Shown here: positions 46,253 through 57,250 of the stretch, one piece after another
Position numbering within the stretch: the first letter of the stretch is position 1
How the letters are laid out: each line of letters begins with the position of its first letter
Source of the DNA: Anaeramoeba flamelloides
Taxonomy: Eukaryota > Metamonada > Anaeramoebidae
Length of the DNA: 64,000 bases
Direction: 5' to 3'
NCBI GenBank assembly: GCA_027625915.1
Contig: JANTQA010000047.1
Location: 15,128,001 to 15,192,000, forward strand
Program-made: the position numbers and the translations under genes
Notes under the pieces: generated by a model
What the model was told of the DNA's origin: nothing
Seen by the model: the letters and a program-made list of their open reading frames with translations, nothing else
Database searches by the model: none

Positions 46253-46447
46253 CAACCAGTTCCACTTTTAAGACACAAACTTTCAACGAAATTTAAGGCA
46301 CAATAAAAATCTCAAATTAAGACACTAAATTCAGATTCTTGTAAAATAAATTGTAAAAAAAAAAATTATAAATTTTGTGCCTTAATTTGAGATTTTTATG
46401 TGCCTTAAATTTCGTTGAAAGTTTGTACCTTAAAGTGGAACTGACGG
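46253..46447. mobile_element. Mariner-like foldback MITE, family M, copy 1 (195 bp)
   Basis: Flanked by TA (46251-46252 and 46448-46449). About 75-bp inverted arms contain CAGTTCCACTTTTAAG, CAAACTTTCAACGAAATTTA and AAAATCTCAAATTAAG at left and their complements at right. Left tip diverged (CAACCAG for CAGTCAG). Same family as 56286-56483 and 57251-58136. Confidence 0.85.
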
Positions 46448-46449
46448 TA

Positions 46450-47896
46450 CTAATGTTTTCAATTGCACAACAATAATTGAATTTTTGGGTTTCTGGAACG
46501 CTCTAGTTTTTGGTTTGACTATTATAAACAAATCTGACTTTTCTAATTTTTTAAAATGAATTTTTTTATTATAGGTTTTCAAAAATATTGATACATTACT
46601 TTTTTATAAATAATAATTACTTACTTAAATTTATATAAAAAGAAACATTATTTTTTATTTGTGTTGTACTGAAGAACTAATCAATAAAAATCATTTTATA
46701 AACATTTAAAAAATCAAGTTATTCAGGATAAATTTAAATTAATCACGATTTTATAATATTACTAGAGATGAATTACTAACGTCATAATTATCCATGTTAT
46801 AATCACAACTTGTTATAAAAACATTTGCATCAAATATTGACATTTTGTAATTTTTTTAACGATTTTCCAATCTTTATCACTAATTAGAAAAGTTAGTGTA
46901 TAACAATATAATAAAAACACTAAAATAATATTTTGATAAGATCTAATGTTTGGTTAACCCAGAAGAGAATATTAACATATTTGATTATTTTTAAAAGAAA
47001 AAGAATATTTGATCCAAGAACTTAACAGGAAACATTTTTCGATGAAATTTTTACATAATAATGTCTCATCATTTTTGATATACTTTTTATTTAAGGACTA
47101 CCATCACACCCTAGAGTATTTTTAGTTATTATGCTATTTTGCATTTACTTCTCAAAAAGAATTGTTAATCTGAAGAAATTAGATCAAAAAAATTACTAAT
47201 TTCAAAGTCCAAGTCAACACTAACAAAAAAAAAAAAAATTTCTAAAAGATTTTTGAATGAAATTTTCTTAAAAAAAACGACTTTATGAACTTTTCAAGCA
47301 AAAGTTCAAATTTAAAAGCAACCCGAAACAGTCAAAGTAACTCTAAAAAAATATTTAGAATGGCTTGGGAAATTGCTTTGTGTTTATAGATTTTAAAAGG
47401 AAATTATCAAATAGTAAAATCAAATTTTGTTTAGATCTTAATCGATGGATAAAATTGTGTAAAAATTTTGTGAAAATTTCCTTTTTTTTAAAAGAAATTC
47501 TCGGCTGGTAAATTTAACCAATATTATTGAACTCTTTCAAGAGTGTTTTTATCAACAATTTCACTGTTTTCAACTGAAAACGTAGTCCTTAACAAGGAAA
47601 GATTAAATACAAATAAAAAATTAAATAGAATTCACAAAAAAAAAAAATTAATAATATTTTTTATTTAATTTGGTAAATTATTTTTTAAAAATTATTTTTT
47701 TTAAAAACTTTAATAATAAAAATAAAGTTTAACTATAAATGAAAAACAAAAACAAAAAAAAAATAAAACAAAAGTAAAGAATAATTAAAAGATCAAGTCA
47801 AAAACCAAATCCTGACAGGAGTTTAAAAATTAAAAAAAAAGAAAAAAAAAAAAAGCATTTAAAAATCAAAATTTCAATATTTTAAAAAAAAAAAAA
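46450..47896. other. AT-rich intergenic stretch
   Basis: Homopolymer-rich; no gene or repeat matched elsewhere. Confidence 0.4.
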
Positions 47897-50722
47897 TTAT
47901 TTATGAAAGATCCTTTTTTTTAAAGAAACACTCATAACCGAGGATTGCTCTGGTATTTCAATATTATTTTGATCATTTAATTCATTTTTTACAATAGCAG
48001 TTAACGATGATAAATTATCATTGTTATCAAAATTTTGCTTATTCTTATGCTTTTGAGTTAAATTTGAATTTAAATGATTTGTAATGAGGCTGCTTTGTTT
48101 ATGGATAAATAAATCAAAATCTTGGATTTTGGGAGATTCAATTTTTGGGTCACAAATGGAATTTGCAGATTCAAGACCATTTAAATTATTTATTTTACCA
48201 TTACCATTGCCATTACTATTACCATTACCATTTCCTTCTACGCGTCCTTCTCCTTCACGCTGACCATGTAATTCTTTATTACTCATAAAAAAACTATTCT
48301 TATTACCATGAATATTTTTATTATGGATAAATTCAACACCTTCCATATTAATATGAACGCCTTGGTCATCACCAACGTCTTCACAATCAGCGTTATCATG
48401 TATATTGTTATTTTCGCTATCATTTTCATTTTCATTGCCATTGCCATTGACATTGTCATTGCCACTCTCATCAACATCATCAAAATCCGTTTCAAAATTT
48501 TCAAGAATTTCCCCATCATCATCATCTTCTTCTTCTTTTTCTTTTTCGTTATGGCTCTTTTTGTTTTCGTCTGTTTGTTCACTTTCGCTATCTGAACGGC
48601 GAATAATTTGAAAAGCTTTTTTCCCAGATTTAGGCAATTGGTTATAATGCTTTTGGTTCTGGAATAATGAGGAATTCAAATAGGAATATAAATTTTCATT
48701 AAGATTTAATTCTTGAATTTGAGTTTTCACATTATCCATAATCATGTCATTGCTTAATAATTTTTTGGAAACAATAATATCGTGTTCATAAATTTGCAAG
48801 GCAAGGCTTTCGTTCAGTTTCACCTTTTCTTGTATCCTATGAACGAATTGAAGAAATTCTCGTTTATGAGAAGATCCATATAAAATTTCGTTCCAATCCA
48901 AGCCTTCTTCGCCCATAATGCGAAGATAAAGATCAAGATGGCAAAGCCATCTCAAAATTGCAAGTTTGGCCTTTAGTCTGTCTGCTCTTCTTGAAATATG
49001 CACCTTATTCTGGAGAACCTGTTCAATTAAAACCGGGTATTCTTCATCGACGTATCTTTTCAATTTTGAATTCTTTCGTTGAAGTGGTTGCCAGTAAAAG
49101 CAAGTTTCCTCTTCGGATTCTGCAGTTGCATTTTCCTTTTCGAGTGTATTTGCATTTTGCAATCTGTTTAGCCTCCATTCTTCTTCTTCCTCCTCTTCGG
49201 AATTGTCAATAATAAATTTTGTTCCTTCAAGTTCATAATATACCAAAGGATCAGATGTGGGGGTTTCAATCTGGGATGACGAGCCAGACCCAGACATGGA
49301 ACATGACCCAGTGCATGATCCGGTGTATGATCCAGAACACGAACAAGAACTAGTAGAGTAACTAGAACCCAAACTAGGTAGGGTGGACAAAGAAGATAAG
49401 GTTGATGAAATTGAATTTGGTAAAATGGATCTTGCCTTGAGACTATTGTTAGTTGAGACTCGGCTTTTTTCTGTTGTTGCTACCGAATTTGTTTCTGGCT
49501 TCGTTTTTGTTGTTTTCATTTTGAGTTCCAGTTCTGTTTCAGTTTCGGTTTCGGTTTCGGTTTCTGTTTCGGTTTTTAGCATTGCTGTGGTTGCAGTTGT
49601 AAGGGCTGTTGGAGTTGGGGTTGAAGTTGGAATTGGATTTTTTATTGTTGATAAAGAATCTAATAATTGCTTTTGCTTCAGCAATAACTGAAGTTGAATG
49701 AGTTCCTTTTTTAATTGCAATTTCTCCATTTTTAATCCATGTACCTTTGATTGTAAATCATTATGCTCACATGCTAAAGAACCTATTCTTTTTTCAAGCC
49801 TTACTGTTTTTTGATCTGGCTTCACCATCGGCATAGAAGAACAATTTTCTTTGTTATTCCCATCATTTCGAGAAATTACACGAATTCTTTTTGGTTGACT
49901 ATTTTTATTTTTTAAATTTTTTTTGTTTTGTTTTTTCTTGTTTTTCTTTCTGATCCTCAATGGTTTTCTTCGAAACGTTACTCGAAAGTTTTTTTTTTTT
50001 TTTTTTGTTTTTGTTTTTAATTTTGTTTTTTTTTTTGTTTTTGTTTTTCTTTTTCTTTGGGTGTTTCTTTTTTTAAGAAGAGGGTTTGGAGAATTTATAT
50101 TCTTTCTTCGCCTCTTCAAATTAGATGAGATCTTTTTACAACAAAGATCATTAAGCCCTGAAAAAGAGTTTTGTTCATTAGTTAATAAACTTTTAAAATT
50201 ATTATTGGGTAAATCTCTTTTTCGTGGAGTTAATTCAAAACCGCTTTTTTGGATGGACTTTGTTTTTTTTTGATCCCAAAATTGTTTTAAATCCCGAACT
50301 TTAGTTATTTTATTCTTGTTTTTGTAATTTTCGATCTCAATTTCTTGATTGTTTTTTTCATTCACATTGAACAAAAAGCCTTCGTTGTCAGTAACCTTGC
50401 CATCACCATTTCCATTTTTGTCGGTGCTATTTTCTTCTTCTTCACCTTCAACTTCTTTTTGGTTGTGGCTTTGTAGCCCAGTGTAATTGATCTTTGGGAT
50501 ATTAATACTACACATTTGGTTGCTTTGGGCCTCATAGTTTGGTTTTGAAAGTTCGGGATTAGTTTGGTTATCGATTAGCATAATATAATTCGTGACGGTA
50601 TAAATATTTTCTCGTTGATTTGGTAGTGGTGTTTGGGCTGTTGATGCCGTTGAAGCTGAAGTAGCAAACGTAGCCTTTTGCGCGCTTCCTGCCTGTGTAA
50701 ATGTGCGTGACGTTTTGTGCAT
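47897..50722 (-). CDS. Unrecognised 941-residue low-complexity protein with one ordered core
   Basis: Single exon, ends TAA. In order: a Ser/Thr/Ala-rich start; a strongly basic Lys/Arg tract around residues 200-285 that could serve as nuclear localisation signal; a coiled coil with Leu heptads about 305-355 (RLEKRIGSLACEHNDLQSKV then KLQLKKELIQLQLLLKQKQ); a Thr-Glu repeat near 390; an unusual Ser/Gly/Cys-rich stretch near 455-485 (SSCSCSGSYTGSCTGSCS); an ordered, aromatic and helical core about 540-695 (FYWQPLQRKN, RRADRLKAKLAILRWLCHLD, LDWNEILYGSSHKREFLQFV); then acidic and Asn/Gly-rich tails. The basic tract before the coiled coil invites a bZIP reading, but the Asn/Arg signature of a bZIP basic region is absent. 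No family assigned. A nuclear role is a guess. Confidence 0.7.
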   Translation of the reverse strand: MHKTSRTFTQAGSAQKATFATSASTASTAQTPLPNQRENIYTVTNYIMLIDNQTNPELSKPNYEAQSNQMCSINIPKINYTGLQSHNQKEVEGEEEENSTDKNGNGDGKVTDNEGFLFNVNEKNNQEIEIENYKNKNKITKVRDLKQFWDQKKTKSIQKSGFELTPRKRDLPNNNFKSLLTNEQNSFSGLNDLCCKKISSNLKRRRKNINSPNPLLKKRNTQRKRKTKTKKKTKLKTKTKKKKKNFRVTFRRKPLRIRKKNKKKQNKKNLKNKNSQPKRIRVISRNDGNNKENCSSMPMVKPDQKTVRLEKRIGSLACEHNDLQSKVHGLKMEKLQLKKELIQLQLLLKQKQLLDSLSTIKNPIPTSTPTPTALTTATTAMLKTETETETETETETELELKMKTTKTKPETNSVATTEKSRVSTNNSLKARSILPNSISSTLSSLSTLPSLGSSYSTSSCSCSGSYTGSCTGSCSMSGSGSSSQIETPTSDPLVYYELEGTKFIIDNSEEEEEEEWRLNRLQNANTLEKENATAESEEETCFYWQPLQRKNSKLKRYVDEEYPVLIEQVLQNKVHISRRADRLKAKLAILRWLCHLDLYLRIMGEEGLDWNEILYGSSHKREFLQFVHRIQEKVKLNESLALQIYEHDIIVSKKLLSNDMIMDNVKTQIQELNLNENLYSYLNSSLFQNQKHYNQLPKSGKKAFQIIRRSDSESEQTDENKKSHNEKEKEEEDDDDGEILENFETDFDDVDESGNDNVNGNGNENENDSENNNIHDNADCEDVGDDQGVHINMEGVEFIHNKNIHGNKNSFFMSNKELHGQREGEGRVEGNGNGNSNGNGNGKINNLNGLESANSICDPKIESPKIQDFDLFIHKQSSLITNHLNSNLTQKHKNKQNFDNNDNLSSLTAIVKNELNDQNNIEIPEQSSVMSVSLKKRIFHK

Positions 50723-51652
50723 TGCAAACTACAATTATAACTGGTTTTGAGTTGTGGTTTCGGGGTGGTTTTGGTGAGTGTTTGAAGATAATAGTAAGTG
50801 GCGAAATAAAGCCAGCAATAAAAATTCAAAAACATGTGATATTTGGGTGGGGGAAAAGTTAAAGTGGAAGGAAAATGTAAGACTAAGAGAGTTTTGGGGG
50901 AAAAAAAGGATCTTGAAAAGTCGTTGGGTGTGGATATTTGAAGTTTGTAAATTTTTAAAAAATGAATTTGGAAATTAGAAAAAAATTTTTTGGTGTAAAA
51001 ATAAACACGTCATTCCTATTAAATTTTTAGTAGCTTTTTTTTTGATCATTCGTGTGATTAAAAATCTCATTTTCTCAATGTTTTCTAGAGGAAGAAATTT
51101 CTCATTCTTTTTGATCTTCATAAAAAGATAATCGTTCACTTTTTTTTTTTTTTTTTTTTTTGCAAGCGATGATCTAGGCAAATAAATATTCTGTCTTTTT
51201 GTTACAAAAAAATTATGAGATTAAAAACCAATACCAAGAAGTATCGTCTTTTTTTTGTGAATGTATAAATTGAATTAGTTTTGAAATCCATTTTAAGGAG
51301 GAAAATTAATTTAAACTTTTAATCAACAAAAAAGTGTATAAATTTCAGTCAAAACAAAAAGAAGAGGAGTGAAATAGTTTTATTCAACTTTTTGAAAGAT
51401 TAAAGGAAAGTAGTCGAATCAAATTCTTCATGAAGCTTCTCAAATACTATCGTTTCATAGTGTTTAAGATTCAGACGATATTTTATCCAAAGATAAAAAT
51501 GGATTTTTTATAAAAAAAATGTTTGTTTTCAATTATTTTTTTTGTTTAATTGAAAATGTCTACTTATCACAAAGTAGAAAAGAAGAGTAATTTTAATTTA
51601 GGAAAAAATTATTGAGTTTTACAGAGTATTTTAGTACTAATAATTGACTTAA
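50723..51652. other. Intergenic stretch
   Basis: 5' flank of the 941-residue gene; a T run at 51140-51161. Small open frames here look like chance. Confidence 0.4.
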
Positions 51653-52428
51653 GGGTTGAATAATTAGGGTCGAAAATAATTTTCTGAAAACGGAAAAAAA
51701 CTTTATTGTTCTTTTAAGAGTTTAAATAAACCAATCAAAAACCAACCAACCTATGATGTATGATCGATCTCCAAAAATCAACAATCAAAAAAAGAGATCA
51801 TTTTTTCAAAAAAAGTTCCAAAGAAGAAAACTAAATTTCCAATTAGAATGGTCTGAATTATTATTTTGAAAACAAGTGTATTGATTTTGAAGTGACACTC
51901 TTTGGTACTTTTTGAGATCTAAATATTTTATTTTTCATTTTTTTCGTTTTGAATTATTATCAAACAAGTTATTTTTATCTCAAGAACGTTACAAAATCCT
52001 TACCATGGCAAATTTAGTGCGTTAAAAAATCACTACTAATTAGATATAATCTAATCAAATTGATTGTGTACTTTTAGAAAACAATTTGTTTCAAATTGAA
52101 GAAATTTAACTGATTTGGAAATAAAAAAAAGGAAACAAGGAATTATTTTTAAAATTTGATTATTTGGGATTCAGAAGAAGTTTTTTGATTTTTTTTTCTA
52201 AATTTGGATTTTTTGGAATTGAGAATTGTATTTAATCTTTTTTTTTAATTGAATTTTTTGAAATTGTGATTGTTTAATTTTTATTTTGTTATTTGAATTT
52301 TCTCATTGAGATCCATCAATTTTTTTTTTGTTTTTTTATTAATTAAAAGATGGTCCATTTTACAATATCCTTTTTGGCCTCAAGTTACATCTTGAATGTG
52401 GAGCAAATTCACGTTAATTACTAGACCC
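51653..52428 (-). mobile_element. TTAA-flanked element, family 1, copy b (776 bp, inverted)
   Basis: TTAA at 51649-51652 and 52429-52432. The left end GGGTTGAATAATTAGGGTCG and the complement of the right end, GGGTCTAGTAATTAACGTGA, are inverted repeats related to those at 57380-58068. The body is the reverse complement of that element, for example TTCCAATTAGAAT, TTTTGAAGTGACACTCTTTG and GTTTCAAATTGAAGAAATTTA. Non-coding. Confidence 0.8.
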
Positions 52429-52432
52429 TTAA

Positions 52433-53439
52433 ATGAAAAATTTATCAAATAAATATCTTCTTTAGTATATTTTTTATGTATTGGTTGGTGAGTTTTTAAG
52501 GAAGGAAAATAACAAGAAAAAACGCAATTCTCTGAAAAAAAATCGATTTTAATCTTTTGGTAAAACATTTTATAGGGATAAACGGAGATAAAAGATGTTT
52601 TTTTTTTTTTTTGATATATATGAAGAAATCATTTCGAAAATACATTCTTAAAATTGTTTATTTTTATCTACAAATAAAATTCCAAACTGAACATTAACCA
52701 ACCGGAAGAGAATTAATTTATAATATATGTCTTTGATTCATATTGAATCTTTACCCTGAAGAAATCAAACATATATTTAATTATTGTTTATTTTCAGTTT
52801 TTTTTTTTGATTATTTAATCTGCCAACCTTTTAAAAAACAGAAATACAACGTTTTTTGAATTTTTGTTGTCTACTTTCCATATATTTGTATGTTATTTCA
52901 TCAAAAGTTATAAAATCAAATTAATTTTATTTTTTTAAGAGAAACCAAAATACAAAATTATGGATTTCAAAAAAACCGTTGTCTAGATGACAAAAACAAT
53001 GTTTTAAATAAAACAGTGTGCCTTCCTTATTTATTCTTGCCCATTATAACATTGTAGAAACTATTTAAAAGTACATCCAAGTCCACTCAAATTTTGAATG
53101 TATAACTCATTAAATTTTGAGATAATATTAAATTATTTTTGAAATTTGGTCAAAATTTTTGGTAATTTTTCCAATTTCACAATGAATTATTTGGCTTTTT
53201 TTTTAATTGGCTGAAAAAAATCATCTCTTTTTTGTGAGAAAAATATTTCTTTTTCAGTTTTTTATTTTTTAAAATTTCATTTTTAATTGTTAAAATTTAT
53301 GCAACCATTAATATGTTTACTATTGTTTTATTGTTGGTTCTTTGATTAATGAATATGTAATGTTTCGATAAAATAGAAAAAGAATTTTTAATTTGACAAA
53401 AATTGTTTATGAAATATAAATACCATAGTCAAAATAATG
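52433..53439. other. AT-rich intergenic stretch
   Basis: Nothing recognised. Confidence 0.4.
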
Positions 53440-53935
53440 TGTGTAAAAAAAATATAATCTAAGTTTCAAAATAAAAAGCGTGTTTTTTTGTTATAGAAGA
53501 CCTATACATCAACCGATGATGAAAAAAAAAAACAATAAAACCTTAATAAAATATAGTATTGGTTTATTAAAGTTCTATTATTTAAAAGGAAATTCTAAAA
53601 ATAAAGGATCAAATTAAAAAATTTATCTCAAAAAAAAGAGTAAATTTTTCATAAAATGATTATCCTTCAAAAAAAAAAAAAATTACAATAAAATAGAGAA
53701 TAAACTGAAAAATTTTCAACAAATTGCATTCCTATTTAAATTTAACCGAAAATAACCAGACTTTTACTTTCAAAATTGATTTGGACTTATGTATACTATT
53801 GAGTAGTTGATTGGATGTTAATTTGGAACATGAAGAAAAAAAAGCAAGGATTATATTTTGAAACATGGATTATAGTCTTTGGACACACATTATTTTGATC
53901 AAAATAGGTTATTTTGATTACTGTAGAATATCGAA
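53440..53935 (+). repeat. Dispersed ~490-bp repeat, family E copy 2
   Basis: Aligns with 12925-13400 along its full length, with small indels. Termini not sharply defined; no inverted ends or target duplication found by eye. Confidence 0.6.
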
Positions 53936-54249
53936 ATAGAAACCACAGAAACATTTGGATTTCTCAAAGCAATTTACCCAGATCAACTTTACATTCTCTT
54001 GTGACGATTTCCATCTTTTAACTTGTAAAAATCTTGTACAAAAAAGTAATTTAATTAATGAATTCATAAATGGTGAGTCAAGGGATAATAAATAACTGTA
54101 GTTCAAGTGAAAAATAAGGAGATGTAGAAATTCACATAAACCTTAAACTTGTTAAGAACATTTAAAAACGAAAACAAATTTATAATTTCATTTTTTTATT
54201 TTTTCTTACTTTTTTTTTAAAACAATAAAAAGATTTAATTAAGAGACTA

Positions 54250-55125
54250 ATGACAACAAGGAAAGATCTAAAAAATTATCCAAAGCCAAATTCGCCTTCA
54301 AAACTAATTAGGACAGCAGCGAAAAAACAAATGTCACTTGATCTCTTTGCAAAATATAATATATCAGATCCGTTAACAATTGAAAAGGAAAAGGAAAAGG
54401 AAAAGGATAAGGAAAAACAAAAGGAAAAAGAAAAAGAAAAAGAAAAAGAAAAAGAAAAAGAAAAAGAAAAAGAAAAAGAAAAGAAAAAGAAAAAGGAAGA
54501 ATGGAATAAAAATAAGAAAGAAGACAAAGACAAAGAATTGGAAAATGAAAGCAATAACGACAATATTTTTCTAAGTGACTCACAAGATATTTTTTCCAAA
54601 TATTCACTTCACGAAACACCAAAAAAAAAGAAACGAAAAAAGCTTGAAGCAAATAAACATGCCACTAATCAAAACAAAAAAACAAAAGAAACAGAAAAAG
54701 AAAAAAAAGATCTTTCAAAGGATCAAAATATTAAAAAAAACATAAAAGCAGATTTAACTTGTTTACAAAGCAACTCGCCATTTATAGATGATTTTAATTC
54801 TAATTCTTTTGATCTTTTTTCAAGAAAAAGAAAAAATAATGAACCTTCTTACCTCAACCCAGATGAAAAATTAAAAAAAAAAAAAAAGAATAAAAAAGAG
54901 AAAAATAAGAATAAGAACACGAATATGAATCAGGAACCTTCTGAAGTTGAAAAGAATTTCTCGAAAAACTCTTTACAAAAAGTTTCTCAAATCAAGAATG
55001 AAAAAGATAATAATGAATTAGAAAATCTAAGTTTTTTATCAAAAATCAAAGAACGTAAAAAATTACGAAAAAAAAGAATGGTTAAACTTGATTTCGGGAA
55101 TCTTAAAGTTAAAAAAATTGTTTAG
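54250..55125 (+). CDS. Lys/Glu-rich protein of unknown function
   Basis: 291 residues, single exon, ends TAG. An alternating Lys-Glu tract (about residues 43-80) is encoded by tandem GAAAAA hexamers and could form a charged single helix. Three short related motifs stand out in otherwise disordered sequence: SLDLFAKYNISDP (about 29-41), SQDIFSKYSLHETP (about 111-124) and SFDLFSRKRKNNEP (about 189-202). The C-terminus is KERKKLRKKRMVKLDFGNLK. The basic stretches suggest a nucleolar or nucleic-acid-associated protein, without a recognisable domain. ATG 54250 is the first in frame. Expression is plausible but not shown. Confidence 0.6.
   Translation: MTTRKDLKNYPKPNSPSKLIRTAAKKQMSLDLFAKYNISDPLTIEKEKEKEKDKEKQKEKEKEKEKEKEKEKEKEKEKKKKKEEWNKNKKEDKDKELENESNNDNIFLSDSQDIFSKYSLHETPKKKKRKKLEANKHATNQNKKTKETEKEKKDLSKDQNIKKNIKADLTCLQSNSPFIDDFNSNSFDLFSRKRKNNEPSYLNPDEKLKKKKKNKKEKNKNKNTNMNQEPSEVEKNFSKNSLQKVSQIKNEKDNNELENLSFLSKIKERKKLRKKRMVKLDFGNLKVKKIV
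54420..54483 (+). repeat. (GAAAAA)n coding minisatellite
   Basis: Ten or so tandem hexamers coding for Lys-Glu; likely to vary in length by slippage in steps that keep frame. Confidence 0.85.
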
Positions 55126-55515
55126 CTTTTTACTTTATTTAAATTTAAATATTAATCATTCAAAAAAATTTCCTGTAAACAAAAAAAAAAAAAACAAATC
55201 AAATAAAAAATGGATATTATTAAAATAATAAATTTATTTCAAAACATCGTTAATGGTTTTTCTGATTTTTTTCTTGACTTTTTGGATTTTTAAAAGATCT
55301 TTTTTGATCAATTTTCAAATAAAAATCAACAATTATGTTTCAGAGTAGACAAAGGGCTAGTGTTTGTATAATAAAAATTCTTCACAAGTTATTTTATTTT
55401 TTTTTTCACTTCTTAAAATCGTTCTAATGATGCCATAGATATAGATCATAATTAAAAGTGATTAATATAAATTTTCACAATATACTTGGAAAGACAGAAT
55501 TAACACTTAAAGGAA

Positions 55516-56002
55516 ATAAACCCCATTCCAAAAATTTGGACACAAAATCAAAAATAGGAAAAAAAAAAAACTGAATTTATTATATTTTTCCAAACGCAAT
55601 ATAAAAAAACATTTGAGTAAACCAGTATTAATGTTTTAATAAGTAATCATTTTAATCCAAATATAAAAAAAAATATAAAATGAAAAAAAATAAAAATCCG
55701 TTTGTCCTAAATTAATGAAAGGATCGGAACAAAAAATTATATAGGTAAATTTGTTGAAATTTCTGAAACAATTCTTATTCGATCATATGATAATAGACCA
55801 CCGACGAATTGTTTGCGGTTTTTCTATTTAAAAAACTCAACACGAACCTTCTATCAACAATCGAAAAAAACATTTACGAGATCTAATGAAACAGATTAAT
55901 AACTGGAAAAAAGGAATTGAAAACAAAAAAAAAAAGACAAAAAATGAAATAGTTGTTTGTAAAACAAAATTATTTCCAAATTGAATTTAAAGTGTGGTAT
56001 TG
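55516..56002 (-). mobile_element. Family B repeat copy 4 (inverted)
   Basis: AAACCCCATTCCAAAAATTT at left and AAATTGAATTTAAAGTGTGG at right are the reverse complement of the ends of copy 1 (4043-4550), to which it is most similar. The central palindrome is decayed (CGATCATATGATAAT). Confidence 0.7.
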
Positions 56003-56285
56003 TTATTTTTTCAACTATTTAAACTGTTTACAAATTTTTGAAATATAGTTTATAACCATTTTTTTTCATATTTTTAAAAAAGTACTTTTTAAAGTATTAA
56101 ATAAATATTTAATTGAATTAAATTTGATAAATTATAAGAAAATTTTAAACTTGATCACGGTATATTATCTTTTAAAAAATAATAATAAACAAAAAAATCT
56201 CAAAATTAACTATGTAAATTACTTCAAATTATTGAATGAACATAAAAAAAATAGATTAGCAAAAGTAATACAACATAAACTTATA

Positions 56286-56483
56286 CAGTCAGTTTCACTT
56301 TTAAGGCACAAACTTTCAACGAAATTTAAGGCACAATAAAAATCTCAAATTAAGGCACAAAATTCAAATTCTAGTAAAAATAAATTGTAAAAAATAAAAT
56401 TCCAAATTTTTTGCCTTAATTTGAGATTTTTTTTGTGCCTTAAATTTTGTTGAAAGTTTGTGCCTTAAAAGTGAAACTGACTG
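56286..56483. mobile_element. Mariner-like foldback MITE, family M, copy 2 (198 bp, intact)
   Basis: TA duplication at 56284-56285 and 56484-56485. Arms begin CAGTCAGTTTCACTTTTAAG and are inverted with few differences over about 75 bp; loop about 45 nt. It serves as the empty-site reference for 57251-58136. Confidence 0.9.
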
Positions 56484-56485
56484 TA

Positions 56486-57250
56486 ATTAAACTGTTTTTG
56501 GTTGTACATACTGTATTTTTGAGAAAAAAAATAATATTTTTTTCAAAAAATAATTACTTTCAATAAATACCCAATATAAAAGATTGTTTATTATGGGTAT
56601 TTAGGTTTTTAAAATGTAGTCTTTTGTTGGAAATACCTTCAAGTTTTAAATAAATACCTTTTTGAACAGTTCCTCTAAAACTTTTTCAAATGAAATTTTC
56701 CAATTATTAAAATAGATGCCATGAAATCTTGGAAAAAAATAATTTGAATACAGAAAAATATGTGTATTTGTAATAATTTTAGAGAATTTGAAACTTAATT
56801 ATTATAATTTGAACTATTTTATTTTATAAAAAATCTTTTTTATTTTTGTAAAATAAAATTAGAACTGGCTAAATGTATTGAACTGTAATATATTTTTAGA
56901 TTTTTGAAGTATTTAATTGTTTATATGTATTTTTTTCGGATGATTTTCTGAATGATTTTATCAATACATTCTTTATTTTATCATTTTTTGATTGAATTGC
57001 GTATGTTTTATTTTTTTCTTTGCTTATTCTTTTCTTTTTATTTAATTGAATTAATCTTGAAAGATAACATATTTTTTTCGACAAAAAAAAAAAAAAAAAA
57101 ATTAGAAAATTAAACTTTAAAAGAACTAAATATTAAATAGAACCGAATAAGAAAACCCTTTTAAAAAAGTATGAAAAAAAACCCTTTTAACAGCATTTAT
57201 AAAATACTTGTAAAACTTTAATAGACTTAATTTGAAAAAAAAAATGTATA
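56486..57250. other. AT-rich intergenic stretch
   Basis: Nothing recognised. Confidence 0.4.

Noticed and set aside
46037-46306. 89-codon open frame, and a similar 71-codon frame at 56124-56339, ending in the same residues (LLRHKLSTKFKAQ)
   Set aside because: The shared ending is the translated arm of the family-M MITE, not a protein motif; upstream parts are unrelated.
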